Assembly (NCBI RefSeq): GCF_026340305.1
Contig: NZ_JAPEPI010000002.1
Location: forward strand, 744,001-808,000
Origin: Streptomyces sp. NBC_01381
GTDB taxonomy: Bacteria > Actinomycetota > Actinomycetes > Streptomycetales > Streptomycetaceae
Length of the DNA: 64,000 bases
Direction of reading: 5' to 3'
A model generated the notes under the pieces. It saw nothing but the letters and a program-made list of their open reading frames with translations, was not told the DNA's origin and did not search any database. A program made the translations under genes and the position numbers. Every line of letters starts with the position of its first letter. Position 1 is the first letter of the stretch. Below are positions 43,384 to 50,821 of the stretch, piece after piece.

Positions 43384-43977
43384 ATGGACGAAGGGCTTGT
43401 GGCGTTAGTGGCGGCGGGAGTCGGGCTGGTCGGGGCGCTTGGCGGCGCAGCCATGGGCGGACTGGCGGCGGTCCGTGGGGCGCGAATGGGTGCCGAGACC
43501 ACGGCGCGAGCGACGATCGAGCAGGCACGGGCCCAGGAGCGTGCCCAGCGCGACCACTGGTTGCGGGACGAGAGGAAGCGCGCGGCGGTCCTCATGCTTG
43601 AGGCGTATGACGAGTTCACGGTTGCCGCATCCAACGTCACGCGCATGTTCGACCTGGAGATCGAGGCATCAGCCGAAGTCTGGGGTGCCCACAACACGAG
43701 CCTGAACAAGATTCGGGCGGCCTACTTCCCTCTCCGTCTCCTCGGACCCGCTCGGGTGCATCAGGCGGCACGTGAACTCTGGCAGCTGATCGAGGAGCAT
43801 CACGAAGGCATTCAGGAGTGGGCCGACGGCATCATGACGGCGACCGATGAAATTAGGGCTGGGTGGCGCGCTCGCGAGGAGCAGCAGAGGTACGCACTCG
43901 GACGGGCACACAGCGACCTGATTGATGCTGTGAGCGAGTCGTTGCAGGGCAATGGAGCCGTGCCACGCCCCAACTGA
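43384..43977 (+). CDS. Hypothetical membrane-anchored coiled-coil protein
   Basis: 197 aa from ATG 43384. A Gly/Ala-rich N-terminal membrane helix (VALVAAGVGLVGALGGAAMG) is followed by a long charged helical region (RATIEQARAQERAQRDHWLR onward) without recognised motifs. Streptomyces genomes contain many such single-pass helical proteins of unknown role. It could act at the membrane as an accessory of the element or be plain cargo. Confidence 0.65.
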   Translation: MDEGLVALVAAGVGLVGALGGAAMGGLAAVRGARMGAETTARATIEQARAQERAQRDHWLRDERKRAAVLMLEAYDEFTVAASNVTRMFDLEIEASAEVWGAHNTSLNKIRAAYFPLRLLGPARVHQAARELWQLIEEHHEGIQEWADGIMTATDEIRAGWRAREEQQRYALGRAHSDLIDAVSESLQGNGAVPRPN

Positions 43978-44096
43978 GACGGAAAATGAGACGGAGTGGC
44001 TTAGCTGGCCGGCAACCACAGGAAGAGCCCCGATGCGTTCCGCGCGACCGTGCGATTCTTGGCAGCGAGCAACGGAGAGACACGAGAGGAGCCCCA

Positions 44097-44543
44097 GTGT
44101 CGGAGGCCAGTCCGCGCGGAACCTACCTGGTGATCTCGGAGGCCCTTCGGAAGGGCATCGAAGAGGGCGAGATCGTCGACGATCTGCCGTCCGAGGCTGA
44201 CCTTGTACGTACGCACGGGGTCGGGCGCAACACGATTCGCCGGGCTCTCAAGACCCTGGAGGCCGCGGGTGTCCTTGAGTCCGCCCCTGGGGTGGGGTGG
44301 AGGGTCTCTCGGGGCGGTGACCGGCGCCCCCTCGTGGAGCGCATGATTGCGGTGATCGAAGAGGACTCGCTCGTGGTCGGGGATGCGTATCCGTCCGAGG
44401 CCAAGCTCTGCGAGCGGTTCGGTGTATCCCGCACCGCCGTGCGCCGTGGCCTTGCCCAGATGGAGGGAACCGGCTTGCTCGCCACTGTCCATGGCAAGGG
44501 GCGAACCGTTCGCGCTCTCCCGACTTCCAGCGGTCGGCCGTAG
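44097..44543 (+). CDS. GntR-type regulator with two winged-helix domains
   Basis: 148 aa. I start at GTG 44097, with GAGAGGAG upstream, because it removes an unlikely Arg-rich N-terminus. Two GntR-type DNA-binding domains lie in tandem: LPSEADLVRTHGVGRNTIRR near 30-50 and YPSEAKLCERFGVSRTAVRR near 100-120, each followed by a beta-wing (GVGWRVSRG; GKGRTVRAL). No effector domain is present. Repressors of this family, such as KorSA of pSAM2, control replication and transfer genes of AICEs. It lies 12 bp upstream of the HD gene and probably represses the element's operon, perhaps via the dyads at 46.4-46.6 kb (inference). Confidence 0.85.
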   Translation: MSEASPRGTYLVISEALRKGIEEGEIVDDLPSEADLVRTHGVGRNTIRRALKTLEAAGVLESAPGVGWRVSRGGDRRPLVERMIAVIEEDSLVVGDAYPSEAKLCERFGVSRTAVRRGLAQMEGTGLLATVHGKGRTVRALPTSSGRP

Positions 44544-44554
44544 CCTTGGCCGCC

Positions 44555-45124
44555 ATGGGACTGACTGAGTGGGCGTACTCGCTCTCTGAATCGCTGCTGT
44601 CCGATCCGCTGCCGCGCAGGTGGGCGCACTCCCTGGGAGTCGCCGAGCGCGCCCGCTCATTGGGCTCGATCCTGGGTGACGATGCGGAGTTGCTGGAAGC
44701 AGCCGCCGTGCTGCACGACATCGGATACTCACCGCAGATCGCTGTCACTGGCTTCCACCCGCTTGACGGGGCTCGGTTTCTCCGGGACCAGGAACGGGCG
44801 GACGAGCGGGTGATCCGGCTCGTGGCGCATCACTCCTGCGCGCTCCTGGAGGCAGAGGAACGAGGGCTCAGGCAAGAGCTGGAGACCGAGTTCGAGCTAG
44901 AGCGGCCCGACCTCGTTGACGCGCTCCTCTTCTGCGACATGACGACCACTCCGGACGGCACGCACACCACGTCGACCAAGCGGCTTGACGAGATCGTGCA
45001 GAGGTATGGCCCAGACACCATCGTCGGCCGCTTCATTCAACGTGCGGCGCCCGAGATCCACGGAGCCGTGGAGCGAGTGGAGGGCCGCCTTGCTCACGCC
45101 CCTGCCGCAGATCAGCCGATGTAA
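44555..45124 (+). CDS. HD-domain phosphohydrolase
   Basis: 189 aa from ATG 44555. The metal-binding set is visible: RRWAHSLGVAERAR near 27, AAVLHDIGYS near 55 (the HD pair), and VAHHS near 90, with LVDALLFCDM near 130. HD enzymes hydrolyse nucleotides or related phosphates. GntR-HD-Nudix clusters recur in Streptomyces integrative elements. The 3' end overlaps the convergent Nudix gene by 13 bp. The substrate is unknown. Confidence 0.85.
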   Translation: MGLTEWAYSLSESLLSDPLPRRWAHSLGVAERARSLGSILGDDAELLEAAAVLHDIGYSPQIAVTGFHPLDGARFLRDQERADERVIRLVAHHSCALLEAEERGLRQELETEFELERPDLVDALLFCDMTTTPDGTHTTSTKRLDEIVQRYGPDTIVGRFIQRAAPEIHGAVERVEGRLAHAPAADQPM

Positions 45125-45585
45125 GGCTCTTGGCGAGAGCCGTCCAGTCCATGCTGGATACGCAGCCGCATAGACGGGTGAATGTCGAGGTCATCAAGGT
45201 CCGCTGGGTCGACCCAGCGGACCTCTTTCGATTCGCTGCTTGTCCGCAGTGAACCGCCCGTCGGGTGGGCGCGGAAGCAGATCGAGAACTGTTGCCGTAC
45301 CTCGCCGTCGTCGTAGGCGAGCACGTGCTGAGGGTCGGTGTAGAGACCCACGATGCTGTCAATCTCGACGGTGATCCCCGTCTCCTCCAGGACTTCCCGT
45401 ACGACGGTGTCGCCGACGCGTTCGCCGATGTCGTGGCCGCCACCGGGGAGCGCCCACAGGTCGTTGTCCGTCTTGTGGATGAGAAGGAGCTGCCCGGCGT
45501 CGTCAAGGACGACCGCTGTGACGGAAGGGACCACAGAGTTGGCCTTGGGCGCGTCGGGGTCGCGAAAGTGGTCGACTCGGCTCAT
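45112..45585 (-). CDS. Nudix hydrolase, Pif-like
   Basis: 157 aa with a complete Nudix box, GGHDIGERVGDTVVREVLEE followed by TGI (GX5EX7REUXEEXGU), near residues 49-71. It should hydrolyse a nucleoside-diphosphate-linked compound. In pSAM2 the Nudix protein Pif gives transfer immunity, blocking redundant conjugation between donors. Position and family make this a good Pif candidate. The ATG overlaps the stop of the upstream XRE gene by four bases, so both are made from one minus-strand message. Confidence 0.8.
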   Translation of the reverse strand: MSRVDHFRDPDAPKANSVVPSVTAVVLDDAGQLLLIHKTDNDLWALPGGGHDIGERVGDTVVREVLEETGITVEIDSIVGLYTDPQHVLAYDDGEVRQQFSICFRAHPTGGSLRTSSESKEVRWVDPADLDDLDIHPSMRLRIQHGLDGSRQEPYIG

Positions 45586-46352
45586 GGGTGGAGGCCTCCG
45601 CGATCGGCGGGCGAAGAGATGGGCCTAGCTGACTCCCAGACCCGTTCGATGCTCTCAGCGTAGGCGTCGAACAGTTCGCCGCCGGGCACGCGTTGCAGGT
45701 GTAGGACGGGAGCCATGTACGCGCCGACACCGTAGAGGTGGCCGTTGGCGAGCATCTCGTCATCGGCTCGGTAGAGCGAGTTGTACAGCGTCGTGCTGTG
45801 GAGGCGGAACTCAACTCCTGGCAGTCCGAAGAACGGGCTGTAGTTGACGAGTGCGTTTCGAATCTTGCTCGCCATGGCGGGGCCGATCCCCTCATCCTCG
45901 CCACGGACCGCCACAGCCGGACAGTCCGGGTCCCCGAGCATGAAGCGGATCGAGACGCCAGCCGCTGACTTCTCCTTGACGACTCGGTGGAACGCGGGGT
46001 CCTCGGTGAGCCAGAAGCCTGAGTAAACGACCACGTCGAAGGCCTGTGTTGCTTGTGCGTAGAGCTGTGGCCACAAGCGCTTCGGTACGACGGATCGATG
46101 GGGGTAGAGCTTGATCAGCTCAGCGTTCCCAGCCTCGGTGATCTCGGCGGAGGTCCGCTCTTCCGGCCACAGGTAGGACACCTCACATTGCAGGAGCGAG
46201 GCGGTCGCGTACTGGAAGCGACGGTACGGCTTGCGGTTCGGCTCGCCGATCCAACGCTCAACCGTCTTCGCCGAGACACCTAACCTCGCGGCCACTTTGT
46301 CGAGCGTCATCCCGCTCTCGACGATCGCGCCTCGGAGCCTCTCATTAGGCAT
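45582..46352 (-). CDS. HTH regulator with PLD-like C-terminal domain
   Basis: 256 aa. The N-terminal HTH (MTLDKVAARLGVSAKTVERW near 15-34) is followed by a roughly 180-residue domain. In that domain FDVVVYSGFWLTEDPAFHRV, RFMLGDPDCPAVAVRG and LHSTTLYNSLYRADDEML (a His followed by a polar cluster) recall phospholipase-D-like folds. The combination of DNA binding with this domain beside a Nudix gene is recurrent in Streptomyces elements as far as I recall, with unknown ligand. Its promoter region holds a four-half-site operator at 46374-46421. Confidence 0.7.
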   Translation of the reverse strand: MPNERLRGAIVESGMTLDKVAARLGVSAKTVERWIGEPNRKPYRRFQYATASLLQCEVSYLWPEERTSAEITEAGNAELIKLYPHRSVVPKRLWPQLYAQATQAFDVVVYSGFWLTEDPAFHRVVKEKSAAGVSIRFMLGDPDCPAVAVRGEDEGIGPAMASKIRNALVNYSPFFGLPGVEFRLHSTTLYNSLYRADDEMLANGHLYGVGAYMAPVLHLQRVPGGELFDAYAESIERVWESARPISSPADRGGLHP

Positions 46353-46373
46353 GTCGCGAACTCTCCCCTAGCT

Positions 46374-46421
46374 GGGACGACTTGGGACGACTTCACCGTA
46401 GCGAAGTCGTCCACAAGTCGT
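46374..46421. promoter_or_regulatory. Four-half-site operator (ACGACTT/AAGTCGT)
   Basis: ACGACTT occurs at 46377-46383 and 46387-46393, and the inverted AAGTCGT at 46404-46410 and 46415-46421. The centre is a perfect 10-bp dyad, GGACGACTTC with GAAGTCGTCC (46385-46394/46403-46412). It lies 22-70 bp upstream of the XRE gene, so autoregulation by that protein or control by the GntR protein is likely. Confidence 0.75.
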
Positions 46422-46512
46422 ACATGCGCGAGGTCGATCGTCTTCGACCGCCAGGCCAGTCTGTAAGCACATCGACGCGAGGGACTCGCAGAACCCCAAA
46501 CAGCCGAAGGGC

Positions 46513-46568
46513 TTGACGGTGCGAACCTCTCTCTGCATGATGAGGAACACGTAATACATGTTCCTCAT
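46513..46568 (+). promoter_or_regulatory. Promoter with overlapping dyad operator for the transfer operon
   Basis: TTGACG (46513-46518), a 17-bp spacer and CATGAT (46536-46541) form a plausible sigma-70-type promoter. A perfect 10-bp inverted repeat ATGAGGAACA/TGTTCCTCAT with a 9-bp spacer (46540-46568) overlaps the -10 and start region, where a bound repressor would block transcription. Genes from 46924 onward run in this direction. Confidence 0.65.
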
Positions 46569-46890
46569 TGCCACAGTGCCCGCCTAGACCGGCGGAGCCG
46601 TACGAACCGCAGTGCCCGCACCAGCCGGAAGAACCGGGAAGGCGACGTAGTCGCACGCCGACGGGCTGGGAGCGGAATCGCTTTGAGAACTGAACAGTGT
46701 GCCAACCCAGCCGCCTGAACACGGGTGGTCGATGGGTTGAGGAGGTCAGTCCGCCCCACCTCTGGAAGAGGGCGGATGCGCATGGGTCCTGTCTCCGTGC
46801 GTGGAACAGCGCATCTCAACTTCCTCGCGGCCTGCTGGCCGCGCCGGTTGCCTCCTTCGCTCGTCTCGTACGAGCGGGGCTGAGGGGAGC

Positions 46891-46908
46891 CGGGATCGTC
46901 CCGAGCCC
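46891..46908 (+). promoter_or_regulatory. Leader hairpin, copy 1
   Basis: CGGGA-TCG-TCCCG followed by AGCCC lies shortly before the gene at 46924. A near copy (CGGGA-CAG-TCCCG-AGCCC, 47136-47153) precedes the gene at 47174. The stem is kept while the loop differs, suggesting an RNA or dyad element. Confidence 0.5.
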
Positions 46909-46923
46909 ACGAAGGAGCCCGCG

Positions 46924-47091
46924 ATGCCGAACCCAGAGACGCCTCCGGGCGAGTGCCCGCAGTGCTGGCAGCACGCCTACGACAAGAGCATCCACCGCAG
47001 TCTCGGTACCCGCGAGGACTGCGCGCCGTGCATCAGCCACATGGTCAACGGATGCCCCAACGTAACGCCAAAGAAAGGCTGGTGGCGCTGA
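46924..47091 (+). CDS. Small Cys-rich protein
   Basis: 55 aa from ATG 46924 with GAAGGAG upstream. CPQCWQHAY near residue 12 and CAPCISHMVNGCP near 34 could bind zinc. It is the first gene of the rightward AICE operon. No function is known. Confidence 0.65.
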   Translation: MPNPETPPGECPQCWQHAYDKSIHRSLGTREDCAPCISHMVNGCPNVTPKKGWWR

Positions 47092-47135
47092 CCGGCTGTC
47101 TGTGGTCCCGGCCTGGTGTGCCGGGCCGCGGAGAG

Positions 47136-47153
47136 CGGGACAGTCCCGAGCCC
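47136..47153 (+). promoter_or_regulatory. Leader hairpin, copy 2
   Basis: Near copy of the element at 46891-46908: 16 of 18 bases identical, with a 5-bp stem and a 3-nt loop. It precedes the GTG at 47174. Confidence 0.5.
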
Positions 47154-47173
47154 CATTCGAGAGGACGCTCACC

Positions 47174-47404
47174 GTGGATCAGAACCAGATCGACGACATC
47201 GGCCACCGCATCGGCTCCGCCGCGGCGCAGTTCGCCCCGAGCCACAAGCCGACGCCCCTTCAGAAGGCGGACGCCGCGGCGGTCCTGCACGCCATGGTCC
47301 AGGCCACCGAGATCTACGGCGTGAAGTTTGCCGACTTCGACGCCGTCGCCGACTTCCCCCGGATGGCCATTCAGCTCGTACAGAGCCGCGACGCACAGAG
47401 CTGA
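47174..47404 (+). CDS. Hypothetical AICE protein
   Basis: 76 aa from GTG 47174. It is a soluble, helical protein (NQIDDIGHRIGSAAAQFAPS; LQKADAAAVLHAMVQATEIY) without motifs. The position in a chain of small co-directional genes argues that it is real. Its role is unknown. Confidence 0.6.
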   Translation: MDQNQIDDIGHRIGSAAAQFAPSHKPTPLQKADAAAVLHAMVQATEIYGVKFADFDAVADFPRMAIQLVQSRDAQS

Positions 47405-47444
47405 CGCCGCCTATCAACCGCACTGATCACCGAGGAGATCACTC

Positions 47445-47624
47445 GTGAGCCGCGACGAAACCCCCGAAGAGCACGACGCCCGCATGAAGGCCGCGATGGA
47501 CGTGGCCGACGCGATCATCGAGGCCACCCGGAAGCAGCCGAGCCAGGACGTGACCGTCGTTCACGGTGAGCGCTACGGCATCAGCGGCGGTGTCCACCAC
47601 GGCGACGTCTACTACAGCTTCTAG
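47445..47624 (+). CDS. Small hypothetical protein
   Basis: 59 aa from GTG 47445 with GAGGAG 8 bp upstream. It is an acidic helical N-terminus (DETPEEHDARMKAAMDVADA) followed by GERYGISGGVHHGDVYYSF at the end. The ribosome site and operon position support it; no family is recognised. Confidence 0.6.
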   Translation: MSRDETPEEHDARMKAAMDVADAIIEATRKQPSQDVTVVHGERYGISGGVHHGDVYYSF

Positions 47625-47654
47625 CGACAGGCGCCACCGTTCGATCGCTGCACC

Positions 47655-47697
47655 GCCCCGATGGTCGCAAGGCCGGGTTCGACTCCCGGCCGGGGCA
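47655..47697 (+). ncRNA. tRNA-like acceptor/T-arm minihelix
   Basis: GCCCCG (47655-47660) pairs with CGGGGC (47691-47696), and a canonical T-arm (CCGGG-TTCGACT-CCCGG, 47673-47689) sits just inside, with an A in the discriminator position. Only 11 nt replace the D-arm and anticodon arm, so it resembles the top half of a tRNA. No CCA is encoded. It lies in the untranslated stretch ahead of the gene at 47804. It may be a deleted tRNA, an old attachment site, or a structured leader. Confidence 0.55.
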
Positions 47698-47738
47698 CTA
47701 CCGGACCGCTCCACCGTCCGGACTTCCCTGCCGGGGCT

Positions 47739-47766
47739 GGCCGCCCTCTCGCCAAAGACCGAGGCC
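47739..47766 (+). promoter_or_regulatory. Conserved leader hairpin, copy 1
   Basis: A 28-nt element closed by GGCC/GGCC around the sequence CTCGCCAAAGACC. It shares 25 of 28 positions with 55833-55860, and one C-G pair is replaced there by T-A. Similar sequence continues to the ribosome site of the gene at 47804. Confidence 0.65.
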
Positions 47767-47803
47767 ACCCCGCTTCTCCGTTCCTTCGAATCAGGAGTCA
47801 CCC

Positions 47804-48103
47804 ATGCGTAGCTTCATCGGCACTCACCAGGTCGTCTCGGCTGACGACTACCTCGAACTGGCCCTGGGCACCCCCGTGGAGCTGTGGCTGGGCACCGAGG
47901 ACGAGAGTGAGGAGGAGCGCGCGGCCCGCCTGGACGCGGCCCGCGACATTCTCGCCCACCCCGACTACCGGGACCTGCCGGACGACGTGGCCCGCATCGC
48001 CGCTCAGGCGATCGAGACCCACGCCCCGGAGCTGTTCAACGTCATCCCCCTCACGCGCCCGACCGTCCGCCAGCACCGCGCCCACAAGGGGGCGGCGGCA
48101 TGA
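47804..48103 (+). CDS. Hypothetical AICE protein
   Basis: 99 aa from ATG 47804 with CAGGAG upstream. It is acidic and helical (DDYLELALGTPVELWLGTED; ESEEERAARLDAARDILAH). The stop overlaps the next ATG by four bases, so it is co-translated with the metalloprotease-like protein. No motif is recognised. Confidence 0.65.
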   Translation: MRSFIGTHQVVSADDYLELALGTPVELWLGTEDESEEERAARLDAARDILAHPDYRDLPDDVARIAAQAIETHAPELFNVIPLTRPTVRQHRAHKGAAA

Positions 48104-48699
48104 GCGGCAATCTCCCGGCGCCTGAGGCTCTGTTGGACTATCAGGGCAACCCGCGGCCGTTCGTGCACATGCCGCTCACCTACGAGCAGGCCCGCTTGGG
48201 CATGGCCTTCCATGAGGCAGGGCACGCGGTGCTCGCCCTGGCCTACGGAATGCGCGTGCACACCAGCGAGGTCATCGCCTGGGAGCCCGACGAGGGTGGC
48301 TGGGCGGTGACGGGCAATACCGCCTGGCAGGGCAACGACACCTCGCCGTGGCACTTCGCCGCGATGTGCGCGGCCGGCCAGGTCACCCAGGTCAACTACC
48401 TGATGACTTATGGGCTGTGGACCCCGGAGCGGGCCCTGGGCTGCGCCGCGCTGCACGACCGGGAGCAGGCCATCGACCTGCTCGCCGCGCACGGCGTGCG
48501 CATCGGGCGCGGCCACGTTCCGGCCGGCGGGAAGTCCTGGGCGATGGTGCGCGGCCTCGCCCGCCGCAAGGCCACCCATCTGTGGCGCGAGATCCGCACC
48601 GTGGCGCACGCCATGAACGAAAACACCGTCCTGACCGGCGACCAGATCGCCGACATCACCGGACTCCACAACGCCCGCGGCCTGGAGGTGGCGGCATGA
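48100..48699 (+). CDS. HEAGH-motif metallopeptidase-like protein
   Basis: 199 aa. MAFHEAGHAVLALAYGMRVH near residue 35 contains HExxH in the form typical of M41 (FtsH-type) peptidases, and ALHDREQAIDLL near 125 could supply the third ligand. There is no ATPase or membrane domain, so it is a stand-alone zinc-hydrolase-like unit. Both gene ends overlap neighbours by four bases, in the middle of the conjugation operon. A role in processing a transfer or surface protein is inference. Confidence 0.7.
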   Translation: MSGNLPAPEALLDYQGNPRPFVHMPLTYEQARLGMAFHEAGHAVLALAYGMRVHTSEVIAWEPDEGGWAVTGNTAWQGNDTSPWHFAAMCAAGQVTQVNYLMTYGLWTPERALGCAALHDREQAIDLLAAHGVRIGRGHVPAGGKSWAMVRGLARRKATHLWREIRTVAHAMNENTVLTGDQIADITGLHNARGLEVAA

Positions 48700-48911
48700 G
48701 CGAGCATCCCGCCAACTCGACTCCCCTCAGCGGCCTGCCACTGTTCCTGATCGCCCTGGGCATGGTGGCGCTCATCCTCGCCACGACCATGACGCCGGTG
48801 ACCGGCACGCACGGATGGCGCTGGGTGACCGTGGGCGGCAGCGCCGTCCAGTTCACCGGCTGGGTACTGCTCGGCCGGCGGATGTACCGCCAGAGGGGCG
48901 GTGCCCGATGA
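48696..48911 (+). CDS. Two-helix membrane protein
   Basis: 71 aa from ATG 48696, overlapping both neighbours (ATGA). The helices are LPLFLIALGMVALILATT and WVTVGGSAVQFTGWVLLG, followed by a basic tail (RRMYRQRGGAR). It is like the small Spd membrane proteins that accompany Streptomyces conjugation genes. Confidence 0.65.
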   Translation: MSEHPANSTPLSGLPLFLIALGMVALILATTMTPVTGTHGWRWVTVGGSAVQFTGWVLLGRRMYRQRGGAR

Positions 48912-50014
48912 GAACCCCCGCCGGCAAGTCTCTGACCCGAACCCAGATCGGTGTGTTGAGCGTGGCGTTCGTGCCGATGCTCGCCACCGGCGTGTTCGGC
49001 GGGATCGGCACCTACAGCAACATCAGCGGCGCCTACGGCAGCGGCACCGCACTCGGGGCGGTCGCCGCGGGCGAGGGGGCCACCGCCGTGCTCGCCCTGG
49101 TGCTGCTCGGCCTGACCATGCTGGGCCAGTCCTCCCCGCTCATCATCCGGCTCGGCCTGTGGGCGCTGCCCGCCGCCGCATCGGCGATGGCCGCGATGGC
49201 GGCCGACGATCCGGGTACCACCGTCATCTACGCCATCACCCCGATGGGCATGTGCGTGTCGGCCGAAGGCATGGCCTTCCTCGCCCGCCGCATCGCCGTG
49301 CACACCGAGGGCCGTGACGCGGAGGGCGAGCGTCGCGCGGTCGAACTGGTGCAGAAGCTCGCCTACCACCGGGCCCGCGCCACCAACCACCCCGATGACA
49401 ACGTGCGCAAGCGCTCCGTTCGGGCGTCGTGGCGTCTGGCGCGCAAGGTCGGATCGGGCGATGCAGCACTCGGTACGAAGCTGCTCGATGTGCAGCGCGA
49501 GCGCATCACGATCGGCGCGGATGCCGCGCTCGGATCGATGTTCCTGCTCGCCCCCGACGCTCTTCCGATCGAGGGAAGGAATGCGGAGGAATCTACCGAG
49601 ACAACCATGAATGGGTCTACGGCTGACCTGCCGGTATCGACCCCGGAGCCGATCACCACGAACCCGCTGGCGCTGCCGCGTGCGGTGGCGGTCGGTTTCC
49701 TGAAGTCGACTCTCCCGCTCAAGCCGCTGCCCGCGATCGAGCCGCCCCCGGTCCGGCCGATCGAGGCGCGCCCGGTGGCTGCGGAGTCGCCCCGTCCGCG
49801 TCGGGCGACCGGCCGGGTACCCGAGTCGGCCCGTCCCTCTCAGCCTCGCCGGACCTGGTCTGAGGTGCTGGAGCAGGCCCACGAGATCACGGCCAAGTGG
49901 CCGGACAAGGATCTGACGGCCGAGGGCATCCGTCGTGCGGTGCGGACCTCGCCCGAGCGAGCCCGCACGCTGCGCGACACGCTGCGGGCCGAGCGCGGTC
50001 TTAAGGCGGCGTGA
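48908..50014 (+). CDS. SpdB-like membrane protein with C-terminal HTH-like region
   Basis: 368 aa. Four N-terminal membrane helices (for example IGVLSVAFVPMLATGVFGGI and ATAVLALVLLGLTMLG) are followed by a cytosolic helical segment with many basic residues. A Pro-rich linker then leads to a C-terminal winged-helix-like part (WSEVLEQAHEITAKWPDKDL, then IRRAVRTSPERARTLRDTLR). SpdB-type proteins support intramycelial plasmid spread and bind DNA. The position two genes before tra fits. The stop overlaps the next start. Confidence 0.7.
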   Translation: MRTPAGKSLTRTQIGVLSVAFVPMLATGVFGGIGTYSNISGAYGSGTALGAVAAGEGATAVLALVLLGLTMLGQSSPLIIRLGLWALPAAASAMAAMAADDPGTTVIYAITPMGMCVSAEGMAFLARRIAVHTEGRDAEGERRAVELVQKLAYHRARATNHPDDNVRKRSVRASWRLARKVGSGDAALGTKLLDVQRERITIGADAALGSMFLLAPDALPIEGRNAEESTETTMNGSTADLPVSTPEPITTNPLALPRAVAVGFLKSTLPLKPLPAIEPPPVRPIEARPVAAESPRPRRATGRVPESARPSQPRRTWSEVLEQAHEITAKWPDKDLTAEGIRRAVRTSPERARTLRDTLRAERGLKAA

Positions 50015-50430
50015 TGGGCACCGCCTACGCCAAGTGCTACGACCCTTCCGGCGCCCGCTACGGCGTGCCGACCTTCCCGTGGCGCCTGGCCCCGGATGAC
50101 CTGGCCACCCGTCGCCAGTTGCGGGCGAAGGGGCTGCGTCCGGGAGGTCAGCCGATAGCGGCTCAGGTGATGATTCGCCAGCGCGGCCGGAAGTCCGGCG
50201 CGAAGGTCGCCTATCTCTACCGCGTCGACAAGGCGCTCCCGGTGCGGCCGATGACCTCGCGCAAGTGGGGCGCGCTCGCGCTGGCCATGCTCGCCCGCCG
50301 CACCTGCCCCGCCTGCGGGGTCATCTACAGCTACTGCCTGCCGACCTCGCTCGGCATGTGCCTCCTCTGCCACGACGCACAGCAGCCGCACGCCGCGCAT
50401 GCGGCTGACCTGCAAGGGAGTACGCGATGA
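50014..50430 (+). CDS. RRQ-motif zinc-binding AICE protein
   Basis: 138 aa from ATG 50014; an in-frame GTG at 50011 overlaps the preceding stop and is also possible. RRQLRAKGLRPGGQPIAAQV near residue 32 is the hallmark of the family often annotated as RRQRL-motif zinc-binding proteins. CPACG near 97 and CLLC near 115 form a probable zinc site. These proteins sit in AICE transfer regions; their function is unknown. Confidence 0.75.
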   Translation: MGTAYAKCYDPSGARYGVPTFPWRLAPDDLATRRQLRAKGLRPGGQPIAAQVMIRQRGRKSGAKVAYLYRVDKALPVRPMTSRKWGALALAMLARRTCPACGVIYSYCLPTSLGMCLLCHDAQQPHAAHAADLQGSTR

Positions 50431-50597
50431 ACAAGAGGCTCGCCGCCGCTATCGAGCGTGAAAACGAGCTGGAGGAGCGCGGCATGCACGGCGATGACCG
50501 CAAGACCTGCTGGACCCACCAGGAGTGGGCCGAGGACTGCGCCGACGCTCCGATGCACACCCACCCCAGCACCAACAACTACCCGCGCCCCGCCTGA
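50427..50597 (+). CDS. Small hypothetical protein
   Basis: 56 aa; ATG 50427 overlaps the previous stop by four bases. A helical, charged N-terminus (KRLAAAIERENELEERGMHG) is followed by CWTHQEWAEDCADAPMHTHP, where Cys and His could bind metal. Coupling supports it being real. Confidence 0.6.
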   Translation: MNKRLAAAIERENELEERGMHGDDRKTCWTHQEWAEDCADAPMHTHPSTNNYPRPA

Positions 50598-50608
50598 GGG
50601 AGAGCCCC

Positions 50609-50800
50609 ATGCCCACCGTCTACGGCAGCTACGAACTGTCCATCGCCGATGACCTCGGTCTCGACACCACCCCAGTCTGCTGCGGCGAGGAGACGGCCGC
50701 GAAGGACAACGAGCTCGGCTACCGCGACTACACCTGCGGCGACTGCGCGGGCGTCGTCACGGTCTCGCCCAGCGGACTTGTCTTCGACATCACCGACTGA
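50609..50800 (+). CDS. Small Cys-rich protein
   Basis: 63 aa from ATG 50609 with GGGAGAG upstream. TTPVCCGEETAAKDN and YTCGDCAGVVTV suggest a zinc ribbon. It is the last gene before the strong hairpin ahead of tra. Confidence 0.6.
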   Translation: MPTVYGSYELSIADDLGLDTTPVCCGEETAAKDNELGYRDYTCGDCAGVVTVSPSGLVFDITD

Positions 50801-50821
50801 CCTGGCACGACTTCGCTCAGC

